From Schistosoma mansoni (Eukaryota > Platyhelminthes > Trematoda > Strigeidida > Schistosomatidae): a DNA stretch of 64,000 nt. The position numbers and the translations under genes are program-made. Positions within the stretch are counted from its first letter, which is position 1, and every line of letters begins with the position of its first letter. Below the pieces are notes generated by a model. It saw only the letters and a list, made by a program, of their open reading frames with translations. It was not told the DNA's origin and did not search any database. Below are positions 1 to 11,800 of the stretch, piece by piece. The stretch covers positions 1 to 64,000 of the forward strand of contig NW_017386093.1 of assembly GCF_000237925.1 (NCBI RefSeq), given 5' to 3'.

Positions 1-243
1 TCTTGTTTGAACGGGTGACCTAGGCATGAATCCGATCCGTACCATCTAGCTTTATAGTCTAAAATGTCACCACTGAACTAATCTAGTCACGACTAACCTC
101 CAGTAGTACTAGGTCGTTCTTTGCTCTTATATAGTTTGAGTTTGTTAAAGTGAGTAAGCTCACATTATCATTGAAAAACTGGTGTAATAATCATTATTAT
201 GAAAGTTATAATACATCACTGTTACGTCATATAGACTGCTAAC
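1..243. other. no gene seen
   Basis: AT-rich sequence with stop codons in all frames. I see no exon signature, tandem repeat or recognisable mobile element before the LTR-like repeat that begins near 244. Confidence 0.5.
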
Positions 244-575
244 TGTTATATCCTATTGAAAACATAAGTACGGGTAACTCTCAGGACCTATTAATGGACT
301 ATTATTCTATAAATATTCTTATGATGTGTGTCTATATTGTGTATATCTATATTCATCATTTTGACCTATGGATTATTACGGTACAATTTACTGTTCCCAA
401 ATTATGTTCAGTTTATTGATTATTGTATCCCACGTTCACAGCCACATTTGGCTTGATCTTGTACAAATATAATTTTTTATTTTATGGTGTGATGGGTTCT
501 ATCTGTCTGGTATATAAACCGAGTAAGCTAGAAATAAATGATTCGCATAACAGAAACTGTAATTACTGTTCTGGA
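244..575 (+). mobile_element. LTR-retrotransposon fossil, partial LTR
   Basis: The segment begins with TGTTATATCC. It shares a long collinear similarity with 21646-22135 (plus) and with 34790-35237 (minus), including a conserved block around the word CAGCCACATTTGGCT and a TATATAAAC promoter-like box near 513. Starting with TG and carrying an internal TATA box fits a long terminal repeat. No coding part of the element is seen beside it, so it is probably a solo or truncated LTR, broken and old. The clade is not determined. It stops where the hairpin of the next SINE begins. Confidence 0.45.
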
Positions 576-584
576 CTCAATTGG

Positions 585-785
585 AAGCCCTTAACCGATA
601 GACCACTGAGCTGGCATCGGTTAAGGGCTTCGGCTCGAGACTGGTAGGTCCTGGGTTCGAATCTCGCTCGCGAGAGTGGGTTCGTGGATGCGCACTGCTG
701 AGGAGTCCCATAATATGACGAAACGGCCGTCCAGTGTTTCCAGGTTTTCCATGGTGGTCTAGCTTCAATTGACTCACGCTTTCAA
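585..785 (+). mobile_element. tRNA-derived SINE with hammerhead ribozyme
   Basis: An A-box-like stretch (around 605-625) and a B box GGTTCGAATC (about 654-663) show a tRNA-like pol III promoter. Next comes a GTGGATGCGCACTG tract and a hammerhead motif (693-736). The 3' tail reads CCAGGTTTTCCATGGTGGTC, then AATTGACTCA. The same module recurs in both orientations across the window (for example near 7735, 39765, 50620 and 53150). This copy is unusual in starting with a 15-bp-arm hairpin (585-630). It is the best-kept copy of this SINE type in the window. Confidence 0.75.
693..736 (+). ncRNA. hammerhead ribozyme motif in SINE
   Basis: Seen in sequence: stem I CACTG (693-697) pairs with CAGTG (732-736). 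Core box CTGAGGA is at 698-704. A short stem II has GTC and GAC arms within 705-719. The GAAA box is at 720-723, followed by a GGCC palindrome for stem III and a GTC cleavage triplet at 729-731. All invariant core positions of the hammerhead (CUGANGA, GAAA, cleavage after GUC) are present. Stem II is weak and stem III minimal, so activity is uncertain. Minimal stem III hammerheads are known from schistosome satellite/SINE DNA. Confidence 0.65.
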
Positions 786-1249
786 CTTTGTAATTAGTTT
801 GACAGTAATTTCAACTATTAAAAATATAAGAATGATTTAATGTAATATAGAAATTTCATAAATTGTAATCACTCGATAAATTTTAAATAATACAATCATA
901 ATAAGATTTACAGAATAGAAGAGTACTTGCAGTAATGTTTCAGTATATCCTATGATAACTTCTTCACGATACTTATAATTAGTAAGCAATAAATGGAATC
1001 ATTTCAACTTCTGACATATCATTTTCGTTGAATATAATCGGACAAGATGAAAAAATTCATACAAAGTAAATCATTGTGGAATACTATACACTGACCATCA
1101 CAACTTCACATAAACAGTGTTACTAAAAATGGAGAAATATTATTGATGTTACTTCATGAATTAGTGTAACTATTTTTCTTACTCTTCCCATCTTCTTCAT
1201 ACTTCAAGCAGTCAGTATCATATGTTTATTTCTTTAATAACTAGCTATA

Positions 1250-1400
1250 TACCATGGTCAGACAACTAGGAAGCTCTGGACAACTTTTTCTTCTCATTAT
1301 GAGACGCTTGAGCAGTACACATCAACGATCCCATCATGAACTGAATCCAGGGATTTCAGATTTAACAGCTAGAACTTAACCTTTGGACTACTAATTTGGG
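1250..1400 (-). mobile_element. SINE copy, degenerate
   Basis: Reverse-oriented copy of the tRNA-derived SINE. The complement of the tail (CTAGGAAGCTCTGGAC) and the degenerate hammerhead/GATGGGATCGTTG region precede an eroded tRNA-like head. The ribozyme core is not intact. Confidence 0.55.
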
Positions 1401-1714
1401 ATAGGATGGTTTATGTATTTAGTTTTAATCAATTCGTGACATCGTAAAGCCATCTTCCGATGACACTGGTCGGTACCCACTTTACACTCGATATGTTCGA
1501 ACCCGACTAATACCAGCTTTTCATTGGAGTTGGAGTCACTTTTCGAAATTAGTCACTAGGAAGAGCATGAGTTCAACCCTCTGATGGAGTCATTTATTCG
1601 TGCTTTCAAGACGTCCTAATGTAAGATAAAACAGATGTCCAATAGTTCTTAGTTTTAAACGGTCTCCATGCTAAGTAGACATTAGTCATTGATTGATAAC
1701 AACAGTAACATTGT

Positions 1715-1985
1715 GGTGTATTCTACTTATGGCGACAGATATAAGTAGTATGTAGCAGCAAACCAACGTGGAATGCCTACCAGCCGAAGATTGAAATGTA
1801 GAGAAAATAAAGGATATCTCAGAGCAATCAAAATAATGGCAGAATTAGAGGAATAATAGAGAATGTAAAAGGAAACTGTATAAATGATGTATTTAATGTA
1901 TGATTTTCATATTTTACAAAGGCACCAATCAATAAATCGGTTTTCCCCACTAAGTCTTCGTCCACTACAGTATCTTTATTCCATA
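1715..1985 (+). repeat. ~270-bp dispersed repeat with palindrome, copy 1
   Basis: It starts near TGTGGTGTATTCTACTTAT with an imperfect CTACTTAT...ATAAGTAG palindrome and ends near TTCGTCCACTACAGT. Related copies lie at 11530-11715 (minus), 37903-38170 and 39389-39670 (plus). The TG...CA-like limits could mean a small LTR-like or other non-autonomous element. No coding capacity is seen and the class is unknown. Confidence 0.55.
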
Positions 1986-4416
1986 CCATAAATTTTGTAA
2001 CAATAGGGAATTTGCAGCACCGGTTATGGAATATTACAATGAATTCCTCTTTTAAATACAGTCAAGCTTTAATTATTTTAAAGTCTATATGTTATAAAGG
2101 TTTTCCACTTTCAGAATCAACTCCTTATCTTCAATGGCAAAATTCTACTATTATTTTAGCTTATTACAACTATCTTTTCCATTCATGTATAAGTTCTAAT
2201 GTATACATCTGTCGCTTTTTCCAAGCATAGACAAGAAGAAACGTATGCTAACAAGTCCTTTTTCTCTGTCCGAGTTTTCCAGTATTTAGCATCACAGTAA
2301 ATTGTAAACCGTTTATAATAATGTGTGAGACCATGCAGTTAGCATTCATTGAGTTCAAACAGAACTAAAACACGAAGGCTTTGTACACTTGGAAAAGTAT
2401 GACTCAAAAATTTGAGCAAGCTATCAAAAATTCATTAAGCATTCATTTCATGGTAGTTGTTTGAAATTCTACAGCATCGCGCATCTATGAACCTGCTAAA
2501 GGTATTTTTAAAACTCACGACATCTTAAGTTAATCTTCATAAATCTCTTAACCAAATAAATTATACTGAAGATCATTTCCATTACCAAATGATATGAACT
2601 GAAAGAACTATTGCTTAAACAATTATTCTGTTTTCGTTTAGCTTCTTATATCAGCGCTCATCTTCAACCCTATGAGAGATGAGCCACTTTACTTTATCCC
2701 CTTTCTATGAATTGTTTTCAGATGAAGATTAATTATCATCTTAGGACTGAGGTGATTATTGACCAAATTTATTAAAGTACGCCCTCATATGATGTATATT
2801 TTGAAGAATACTATTACCAGTTTTGGTCTGTTATAGATAATGAAATAATCGTAGTTCATGTTATATACGAATAATTGTTGAATCCAGTATGGACAAATTT
2901 TAATCTTATTTTAAAATATCAACTATTTGTCAGTAAAATAAATTCGAGATATTTTATATTACTAATGGTAAAAGTTTAAGGAATCGCTAAAATAGTAAAA
3001 ACTATTCAATCATTGATATTCAGTTCTAATTAATTTTAAAAAACTAAGTATGAAAGGGAACTTGAACAACACTTTTAGTGTTTTGGGGACATTTTACACA
3101 TTTTCAGCCAATCAGAAAGTGATGTTTAGCTATAAAAAAAGTTAATAGTAAGAAGTGATGAAGCTAAGGCAGATAAATAGCTTTGACATAATCAATGAAC
3201 CTTGACATGTTGAATTTTGTATCATAGTCAACGAAAAAAGGTAAGAATCATGGCTACACTTGTGGTTAGGGGTTTCAAAGTAATGAGGTTCGATTAGACT
3301 ACGTGGTTAAAGTGGGAGAATAGTGTGTTTTTTTTTAAAAAAAAACATTGACTGTGCACTGATTCAAACCAAGTATTTTTAAATACAATCTAGACTAGGA
3401 GAAGGCATTTCGTGTAATTTAGCTTCCATGAAATGTCTTGTTAAATGCGTGGTTTTACGAAAGATATTTTTGTTAATTTTAAACATTTAGGAACCAGATA
3501 TAGATAATTTGTACTTAGTTCATAAAGTGATACATGCTATTCTTCACTGGATTTTCAGTGTTGGGCAAAAATTCAAGGTTCTCTACTTTGAATCTGATTG
3601 TTTCACTAAAGGCCGTTAGTATGACATAATTTTACCAGTTTTCTAATAGAAAAAATACCGGAAGACAGGTGAAGTTAAAATATGCCTAATTTTTTCTCGA
3701 TTTATATATTTTTCCAAATTCGTTAAATATTCTTCTGATTAAAAACTGAAGTTATGATTGAATGAATTACTCCATATATCTTAAAAATTTACCACTTACT
3801 GATTCTTTTTTGGTACTTCTTACTCTGTGATACTTTCCCTTTTTAGTTACTGAATCATTAATGCTTACGATGTTTATCATTCCATCCATAGACAGTGTTA
3901 TCCTCATGAAGATTTCTAAGCACCTGTTCTGTCACCATTGTATGGCAGCAACTTCACTTACGGTACTGCTGTATGCTGCTCTAGTTACTGGTATTTAAGT
4001 AACCCATTTCATAACTAAAGGCACTGGTTGTCTAAGAGTTGCTTTCAAATAAGTAAAAATTGAGTCAGCTCTTACACTTCTTTTTCTTATATAGTTGGCA
4101 ACGGAGTACAGTATCTCGTCTTACCTGATATTTTACTGATCTTACCTACTTATTAATATTACATGAAAGAACTTTCCAAATCAACCCGTTCGTTTGTAAT
4201 TATGTTACCATTACATTACTGTTGAAATCTAAAGTAATAAGTTAGATATTCAACACGTTTATTTGAACTACGTACAGTGGCCTTGAGACTACATTTCGAC
4301 ACTCATTTGGTGCATCCTTATACTTTAGTCCTACTAATACTTCTTATGTTCCTTATACAACTTTCCATGCATAGTGTAATACTTTTTAATTCATTTCTTC
4401 TTTTTAACACTTTCAG

Positions 4417-4742
4417 CTGGTTGTGGAATGGAATTATACAGTGTAGAATTGAGTCATCCATTAAATGTAGCAGGTATATTCATTGGTTTCACCTTAGCCT
4501 CACCATATTTACGAACATGGCCATATATTCTATCTGGATTAATGAATTCATCAGAAATTAATTTATTCAATCCTTTATATTGGATAGATAGACCTATATT
4601 AGAACATATTGGTTGTTTATTATATATACTACCATCTTCAATACGTTGGAGGAGTACAGTTATTGTTAATTCATTTCAACAATATCCATGGTCACTAGCA
4701 AATCCATTGGAATTATCATCATCATCAACATCATTATCATAA
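4417..4742 (+). CDS. C-terminal exon of an unrecognised gene
   Basis: An acceptor (pyrimidine-rich tract ending TTTCAG at 4416) opens a frame that runs to TAA at 4740-4742, and an AATAAA polyadenylation signal follows at 4904-4909. With two leading bases completing a codon from the previous exon, the peptide begins GCGMELYSVELSHPLNVAG and is about 108 residues. It has two moderately hydrophobic stretches (around HPLNVAGIFIGFTLASPYL and HIGCLLYILPSS) and a serine-rich end encoded by a TCA run. I do not recognise the family; a membrane-associated protein is possible. Coding status is inferred from the acceptor, the codon texture and the downstream poly(A) signal. Upstream exons are not identified. 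Confidence 0.45.
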
Positions 4743-4903
4743 ACAAGTTATGTGAGAATGAATTTAAAACATGCCTTTAGTTTAGAAAAATATAGTACTT
4801 GTACACATTAATACATTCTCAAATATACATTTCAAACATCTAACTAAATATGTCACTACTGTATAAACAATTTGATGACCTATTTCATTTATACTTTTTT
4901 AAC

Positions 4904-4909
4904 AATAAA
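4904..4909 (+). terminator. polyadenylation signal AATAAA
   Basis: Canonical hexamer about 160 bases after the stop codon at 4742, followed by T-rich sequence. It fits the 3' end of the plus-strand gene whose last exon is 4417-4742. Confidence 0.4.
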
Positions 4910-4985
4910 ATTTAATCTTTTTTTGTTTGTATTTATACATTTTTAGTAACTGAACATTTGAAATTCACTTTCGTTCAATGCTTTA

Positions 4986-5018
4986 ATGATGACGATGATG
5001 ATGATGATGATGATGATA
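4986..5018 (+). repeat. (GAT)n microsatellite
   Basis: About ten near-perfect GAT units. The short open frame across it, encoding a poly-Asp run, is a by-product of the repeat. Confidence 0.85.
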
Positions 5019-7734
5019 GTTTTTCGTGGAGCACATTTCATTTTGCTTTTTTAATGTCATTTAATATTTTCATTCTCTCTTTATTCTTTTTTCATTCAAA
5101 ATTCTTTCCTTTTAAATACTACTGTGATATGAAGTTGTTCTTTTATTAAGCATAAAAGAAGGTGGGAAAACATAGATGACAAATCATAAATAATTAAGAA
5201 TAGTGCAATATCAAAGTCATTATTATCATCTATATCACAAATAAACAAACAATAGCAGCAATTCATCTTCTAGTTAGGTACTGTAGAATAAGCATGCAAT
5301 GTAAATGAGAGTACGTGGGTTTTATAATTTAATTGTTGACATACGTTTCTGGATATTATCATACTTCTTGTTGTTGTTATTTCTTTCAAAAACATTGTAA
5401 AGTAACTAAAAACGAATGAACATATTCAACTTAACAAACACAGTACCAGAGAATAATAGAGATTACTAGTAGAAGGCATTCGTTTTATTAATTGTATAAT
5501 TATTGCTATTACTACCTTGTATTATTTGTTAGATTCATTTAAACATATAATTGAGTACACCTTCTTTCTTAATTTTTATTCAGATGTAAGAAAAGCAGTA
5601 CGTGTTTTCGACTAAAACGTTTTTGTTATGGTTTGATTTCGAGTATATTTGTTGAAGTGTAAACTACGTTTATGTGTATGAGTGTGTGGAATATTTACAA
5701 AATCTCGTACTAAGTCCGCTAGCCAGTCAGCCATAACCAACATAGATCTGAATAGTTATCCATATCGATTCAAGTTACCACATTACGTCAGCACAACCAG
5801 ATAGTTAGGCCACCCTTGGCTCTCTAAACTACTCCCACACGTCAGCCAATATAATCAGCCATAAGTAAACAGCTATCTTTGATCCTTGATCGATTACATT
5901 CGATCAATACTAAAGAATAGAATAATTTTTATAACTGCCGAATGATCAAATACTATAAATATCTCAGTCTCAATTAGTTCGGCTGTCAATTCATACTCAG
6001 ACGTATAACAGTGAACAACATTGGTTGGAATCCCAAAAGAGCATCATTTTCTCGAATACTTTAGATGCTCTTGGAGGTATGTCAACTAACGCAAAATTTA
6101 GGTGAAAGATATTATCCTGTGATTTCGAGTCACCCATCGATAAGTCTTGTGAATGAATATTCTGCATTATTTCCTTTTTACTATTTAAACTTGTGTTAAT
6201 TGAATTCAGTTATTTATTTACTCTGAAGAAGTGGCTCACGTTAAGTTACGAGACGTCAGAAATAAGATTTTTTGCTCACTGGGATATAACAAAAAGTATA
6301 TTTATTATTAACTTTCTACCCAATGCTCAATTTATTTGAAACTATCAAGTACAACTTTGGCATTGATACCTTCTAAATTCACGTTCGATACGATGTCCTA
6401 GTCGCTTTTAATAACCCCCTCTCCAGGCTAAATTTACACAGTAACTTGAACACGAGAGAAAAGACAAAAAAATACAAGGTTAGTTTATGTACAGAAAAAC
6501 GAGGACATTTATGGAGTTATACACAATATTTGGCTTTTTGATATTTCTGGAACCATACTGAATAAATATTCATTCGCTGAGATTTTACAAATATATTATT
6601 CCTATTTAATGACATACTAAATATAGTAGCAATGTGGGTAAATATCCAATCAAAAACGTGACACGTGACTTCATTTTCTAGATGTCTCTGTGAAGCTCCT
6701 ACCCGACGTTCATTGGATAAAACGTTTCCTGGCATTTCTAGACCCCTGTTGACTTTCCCGAAGAATATTTTGGAACTCCTCAACACTTGTACTAGGGGTC
6801 ACATTGTAACTTGGTAGATTAGTACTGAAGGCTAGATGAACATTGATTGATAAGTGGTCAGTGCTTAATCAGTATAAATAGAGCCATATTTGAGGAAAGG
6901 TTTTTGGTAAATAATATTTAAATTATTTCTTCCTATCTTCTAACTCAAAAGCAGACTAAACCAATGATTTTTTCATCAAGCCTAAAAATCTTGGGCTCTT
7001 GAACAAATCTGTTAATTTTTTTAATTTCTAGGCCTTAACGTCAGTAAATTTTTAATAATGAGATGATATAGCGAAACTTTGCTTTACTTATCTCGGAAGA
7101 TCAGAGTAAGGTAGACTTCTTTTAAGTTTAAGTCATTTAATAATCCATCAAACATTTGTTTTTCGCTAATAATGAACAATAAATAAATTAGAAGTTATTT
7201 GAATAGAGCAATGACGACAACTGCTACTAGGTTTTCAATGGTCGTCCAAATATAACATCAATTCGTCATTTGAAGTGTGAAAATTTTGCAATCCCCACAA
7301 CCCTTTCCCTATACTAACAATAATCACGTGTTCACTAGTGGTTAGCTTCAAAATACAACTCCTGTAGTTTCCAGTCAGTGAGTCACAATGTAGAACTTAG
7401 TACGTATGTACATCAGTTCGAGTTACCTTAACACATAGATGAAGTTGTCGATCCAAATCCCATAATGCTAGAAGTAGTAAGAGTATGAGCAGTAATCGGA
7501 AAGATTAGGGTTTGAGGATGTTATTCAAGGAGTATGATCCAGTGAAATAAATTTGGAAAGAGAGAAAAAGGGACATGAAGAATTCAGAATATTAGAATTT
7601 GGGAGAACACAAAGAGTGAGGAGCAGTGGTCAGGGAAGTACAAAGATGTTAAATATGAGACAATTATCTGCCACAGGCAGTGGACGTCGGTTACAAATAT
7701 CGTGAGTTGATTGAAGTTAGCCATATTCACCACT
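5019..7734. other. no supported gene; one retroposon tail
   Basis: AT-rich, no exon recognised. 6200-6400 resembles a retroelement 3' region. A reading frame at 6517-6786 (minus) has no recognisable homology and no splice context, and is not called. Confidence 0.4.
6200..6400 (+). repeat. retroelement tail-like repeat
   Basis: It contains CTGAAGAAGTGGCTCACG followed by a CGAGACGTCAGAA motif, reminiscent of sequence found 3' of Penelope-like elements. It ends in a block, CAATTTATTTGAAACTATCA, that recurs at 58910-58950. No coding part is attached. Family assignment is tentative. Confidence 0.35.
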
Positions 7735-7905
7735 GGATGTTGGCTCAGTGGTCTAGAGGTTAAACGTTCTTGTATGAGGCCGAAAATCCTGTGTTCGACT
7801 CCTGGATTCAGGGTCGCGGATGCGCACTGCTGAGTATACCTATACTATGAAAAAACGGCTATTCGATGTTTTTAGGTTCTAAATTATGGTCTTGCTTAAA
7901 TGATT
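7735..7905 (+). mobile_element. tRNA-derived SINE copy
   Basis: A-box region GGCTCAGTGGTCTAGAGGTTA, B-box-like GTTCGACTCC, and a degenerate hammerhead around GCGCACTGCTGAG with a GAAA-like box lost in an A run. The tail includes TTTTAGGTTC. This is the same family as 585-785. Confidence 0.65.
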
Positions 7906-8974
7906 TCATAATTTAAACTATGGAAATTTCATAGTCTTTTTAAATACCCCCATACTAATTGTACAAAGCTTCAATTCCTAAACTGTATTATGTATGTACA
8001 CAAATCATGGGTATTTATACATCTGTCCTCCATGATGCAACTATTAACATATAGACTAAGATCTTGACCAAGGCATAATCTATTTCCAGTAGCATACCTC
8101 CCAAGGAATATCTCAGCTACCATTTGATTTTAAAGTGATACATGACTGTCTAGCTTTTACGAAATTAGGATTGAATAATAGCAATATATTTTAGAAGTTT
8201 TTATTATTACGTAGAAGTAAAATGAAAGCTTAGCGATTTAAGCAAATTAAATCTTCACTTCTAGGTAGACATACTTGAACCACGCTTCATATATTTTAAT
8301 TTAATCAGTTATTAAGGGTTATCTAACTTGCACACAATGTTAAATGGATTAAACCTTGTAATTTTTAGTCGAATAGTATCAATTAATAAAGCAAGAAAAC
8401 TGTTTTCCCTTTCGTTAGTACTTACCTGAATAATTTTAATTTCTGAGAAGGAAAAGTCAAGAAAATGAAATTCAACTGGGTGATAGATGAATTTGAAGAA
8501 TGAATTCTATCCAACTTATAAAATGTTCACAGACCACTCAAGAAGGCTGTAAGCTGCAATGAAACCCTTCAGAAAACACTGTTCTTTTTGTGAACTAAAC
8601 ATAAACCACTCGTCTTAATAATGCAAAGAAGTATATGGAGTAGAATTATTAAGATTATAAGATTTCTGAGGAAAGATGTATTAGTTTCGTGTTCTACGAT
8701 TTGACAGTCTGCTCATCATTGAGTCGGATTAAAAAAGTAAGGAACAACAGTGAATTTAAAATAAATTCAATAAATTCAATAAAAATAGCATCTAGGTGTA
8801 GTAAACATTAAACTTGTAAGGTAATATTCTTCTTTTGAGTGATTCACTTATCCTAATAAACTGTGTAAAGTGTTTAATTAACTATCGTCCATATTCTTCA
8901 ACCTTACAATTCTGATGAATGTATCTCATTGTGAGTAAAAAGGACCATATAAACAGTTGAGATCTACAAATAAG
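7906..8974. other. no gene seen
   Basis: AT-rich intergenic-type sequence with no exon, RNA gene or clear repeat recognised. Confidence 0.45.
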
Positions 8975-9125
8975 TGGGTGATGCAGTGGTAGTTGAAGTG
9001 AACGGTGCTAGTTTCGAGTCAAAGAGTGAATATCAACTCTTAAATTCAGGTACATCCGGCTGACGAGTTTTAAGTAAGACTAAACTCATATCTTGAATTC
9101 CACTGCTATCCATTACCCAACTTTC
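8975..9125 (+). mobile_element. Sm-alpha-type SINE copy
   Basis: An eroded tRNA-like head (GATGCAGTGGTAGTTGAAG) and B-box remnant TTTCGAGTC are followed by CAGGTACATCCGGCTGACGAG, the 5' half of the Sm-alpha hammerhead. The 3' half (GAATTCCACTGCTATCCA) is present, but the GAAA box is eroded. Confidence 0.6.
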
Positions 9126-9517
9126 CTTATAATGCTTGTGGTTTAACGGCAATATTGAGACAATCCTCACAGAATGCCCATATAGTAATAATAATAATAT
9201 ATTCTGAAAATAATAATTACAGAATTCACACCAGTTTATAGGCATAATCAATTTGATGTAGAGAACAAACATGTGATATAAGATTATTTTATGTTTGCTG
9301 GTTCAGTAATTATTAAGTGGTTTATCTATGAAATGTATCACGGCAATCCAATGCATCAGCAGGGAAATTTTAATTTTTTCTTAATTGGATAGCCTGATGA
9401 TTTATGAACGTTGTTCTTTAGGGTTATTTCCAGTGCCAGAACGAGTTATTGATAATTATCTACAAATAGAGAAAGTAAAATTAAAACAAAGAGCACGGAA
9501 CAACAAAACAATGATTG

Positions 9518-9520
<3 letters not shown>

Positions 9521-9562
<42 letters not shown>
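9521..9562. repeat. (AT)n microsatellite
   Basis: A perfect alternating AT tract of about 42 bases. Reading frames on both strands across it only encode Tyr-Ile repeats. Confidence 0.9.
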
Positions 9563-9564
<2 letters not shown>

Positions 9565-11529
9565 CCATTAAAATTTATAAAATAAAATGACCACATTGTT
9601 CTTGACTTTGGTGTTGAACTGAAAAGTTTACAGTTGACGCTAACAAACATTATAAAGATATTACGTTGAAAATATTATCTTCATAATTCATCCTTTAATT
9701 CAGTAATTCTGTACCAGTTGTTGAGGTGTAAGTATCATATGAAGATAGGAGATACTGACTCAACGTTACATACACAGGATGGCAAAGTAATTTGCGAACA
9801 TGTAAATAAAAATGGTTGCTAGTTGTGCTTTAAAACTACAGAGACACTCTAACGTGTTAAGTGAAAGAAAATAATGGATTCTAAGCAACGTTTTGGTCTG
9901 ATTAAATTATCATGCAGAATGTTAACAACACTTTAAGTAACCTTAAGATTCTCATTCCTCTTAATAACAAGTGATTTAACAGATGAACTGAAAATCCATC
10001 GTTTTATTGACAAAATTTAAACGTGTTTAAAATGGTTTATTACCAAGGTTCATTACTGATTTTTTAACCACAAATTCAGGATAAATAAATTAGTGAAACT
10101 CATTCATTTGACTTTATGCCACTAAGCTTCTGAGTCATTTGTATAGTTGTAAATGGTCTTTTTAGAATGATTGCGTGATTTTTCTCTCGTTTGTAAGTAA
10201 ATGAAACAAGGAACATTAGTGAACGAAGATTCTATAATTGAATTCAAATCTATTTCAACGTTTGTACACTACATGAATATCAAACGTCCAATTCCTCATT
10301 ATTATGAACACGACTGGTCTAAAATTTGACTTTGAACAGATATAGAAGAAAAGAATCGTCGTCAGCATCGGGGGCTGTCGAATCTTATTAAGATGTAACT
10401 TGAATCAGTTCTTAATCACGAAAACAATTGTCATTTGTTTAAGTTAGTAACAAAACTTGCTTAAATGTGAGTAGACATCTCACATATCCTTAAAATGATT
10501 TAGTAATGTTTCTAATCTGCGTACATCCAAAAGAATCATCCAGAAACAAGTATGAAAATTTAATTTCTCATAATCCCAATGTTTAGGATTCCACCATCGA
10601 ATCAAATATATAATTTGTTAAACCAAGTTTAACTACTTGTTAGTAGTATAAAAGATTCATAAAAATCGTAGTATTTACACAGTTGAAATCACGAATCGAT
10701 TTAAACTAGAACACTATTGAAAGCCTGGAAGCACAAGTCGGGCGTGAGACAGTTATTCACCTCAGGAAATGGATGAAGAGTCATGTGATATCATAAATTG
10801 ATTGAAGTCAAACATTAACATCGTTTGATGCCGACTCAGTAGTCGAGAGGTTAGGCGTTCGCAAGTGAGACCGAAGGTCCTGCGTTCGAGTCCCATGTGC
10901 GTAGTCATGGATGGGCTCTACTTGCCAGTATCTGACTTCTATAACCGAAAATATAAAGAGCTGCTAATATTCTTACTGAATTAAATATACTGAAAGTGTA
11001 CTAGAAATATGTGATGTGCACTTGGAATAATTAATCTAATTTCAATATTCATTAAAGGAGATAAAACGAATTGTGAAGTTAATTTATATCAAAAGAGATT
11101 TAATGAAAACTGTGAAACAATCATGAACGGAAATCTTTTAAGCCGATGAATAGCATGTGAACAATGTGTGAACTCTACTTCTCTGCTATCGGTCTGTTAC
11201 TGTTATAGACTAATATTTGATCTATATGGCTTGGTTCCTTGTATTCTAGTGTTTTTAAAGCTCCTCTGTTCGTTCCATCTACTACAATGGTCAAGAATTA
11301 CATATTAATTATTAGCTTATAAGTATTTTCAAGATCGCCTCCCTCCCAACATAATAAATATATAATCTATGCAATATATCTAAAACTCTAGTCCTATTTT
11401 TTTGGCAGCATCTAGCACCTAGAAAATAGCTCCTACTGTTGAGAATGAGAACACAGGTGAGGACAACCAACTATGTAATTAGCGCAAATTACAACGTTAC
11501 TTCGTAAAATACAAAAATCATACTATGAT
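9563..11529. other. no supported gene
   Basis: AT-rich sequence with one SINE (10823-10950). No exon was recognised. Confidence 0.4.
10823..10950 (+). mobile_element. tRNA-derived SINE copy, 3' truncated
   Basis: tRNA-like head with A box (CGACTCAGTAGTCGAGAGGTTA), a GCGTTCGCAAGTGAGACCGA arm and B box GTTCGAGTCC. The following GTAGTCATGGATG tract is the SINE body. The hammerhead part is missing or too eroded to see. Confidence 0.65.
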
Positions 11530-11715
11530 ACTCTATTTGCAAAATGTTCTTCAACTGTCACAGGCTTCATTGTTCCTGGATTTCCACACAAATCGCTTTT
11601 TATTTCTGTTCTTCTCTTCATGAAATTCTCAATCTTCTGCTATCACATATACTATTCCATACTAACCATATATACTACTTATGTCGATATAAGTAGCTCA
11701 CACCACACTACTACT
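11530..11715 (-). repeat. dispersed palindromic repeat, copy 2 (partial)
   Basis: Reverse-oriented relative of 1715-1985 and 39389-39670. The palindromic word CTACTTATGTCGATATAAGTAG is seen near 11672-11693, followed by the GTGGTGT end. The other end is eroded. Confidence 0.45.
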
Positions 11716-11791
11716 AGTCCTTATAATAGAGATCTCGTTGGAGTTTCTATGATCTATGTGTAAATGTGACTGCTGAATTTGAAATATAATG

Positions 11792-11800
11792 TCCCCAATA
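11792..11800 (+). repeat. target-site duplication, left
   Basis: TCCCCAATA, repeated exactly at 13555-13563 on the other side of the RTE element. A 9-bp direct repeat fits target-primed reverse transcription of an RTE LINE. Confidence 0.65.

Larger units (their letters stand above)
786..4416. other. no supported gene; repeats only
   Basis: AT-rich sequence with short reading frames only. It contains a minus-strand SINE (about 1250-1400) and one copy of a palindromic repeat (1715-1985). An open stretch at about 1990-2227 has an acceptor-like site upstream but no recognisable homology. Upstream exons of the gene ending at 4742 probably lie here or off the left edge, but I cannot place them. 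Confidence 0.4.

Noticed and set aside
605-685. A true tRNA gene
   Set aside because: A and B boxes are present, but no complete cloverleaf forms, and the same module recurs with the SINE body and hammerhead.
1990-2230. Plus-strand stretch as an upstream exon of the 4417-4742 gene
   Set aside because: An acceptor-like site is present, but there is no donor in a fitting phase and no recognisable family.
9385-9650. Open frames through the (AT)n tract on both strands as whole genes
   Set aside because: The Tyr-Ile repeat is a translation of the microsatellite; only the short non-repeat part is kept as a weak observation.
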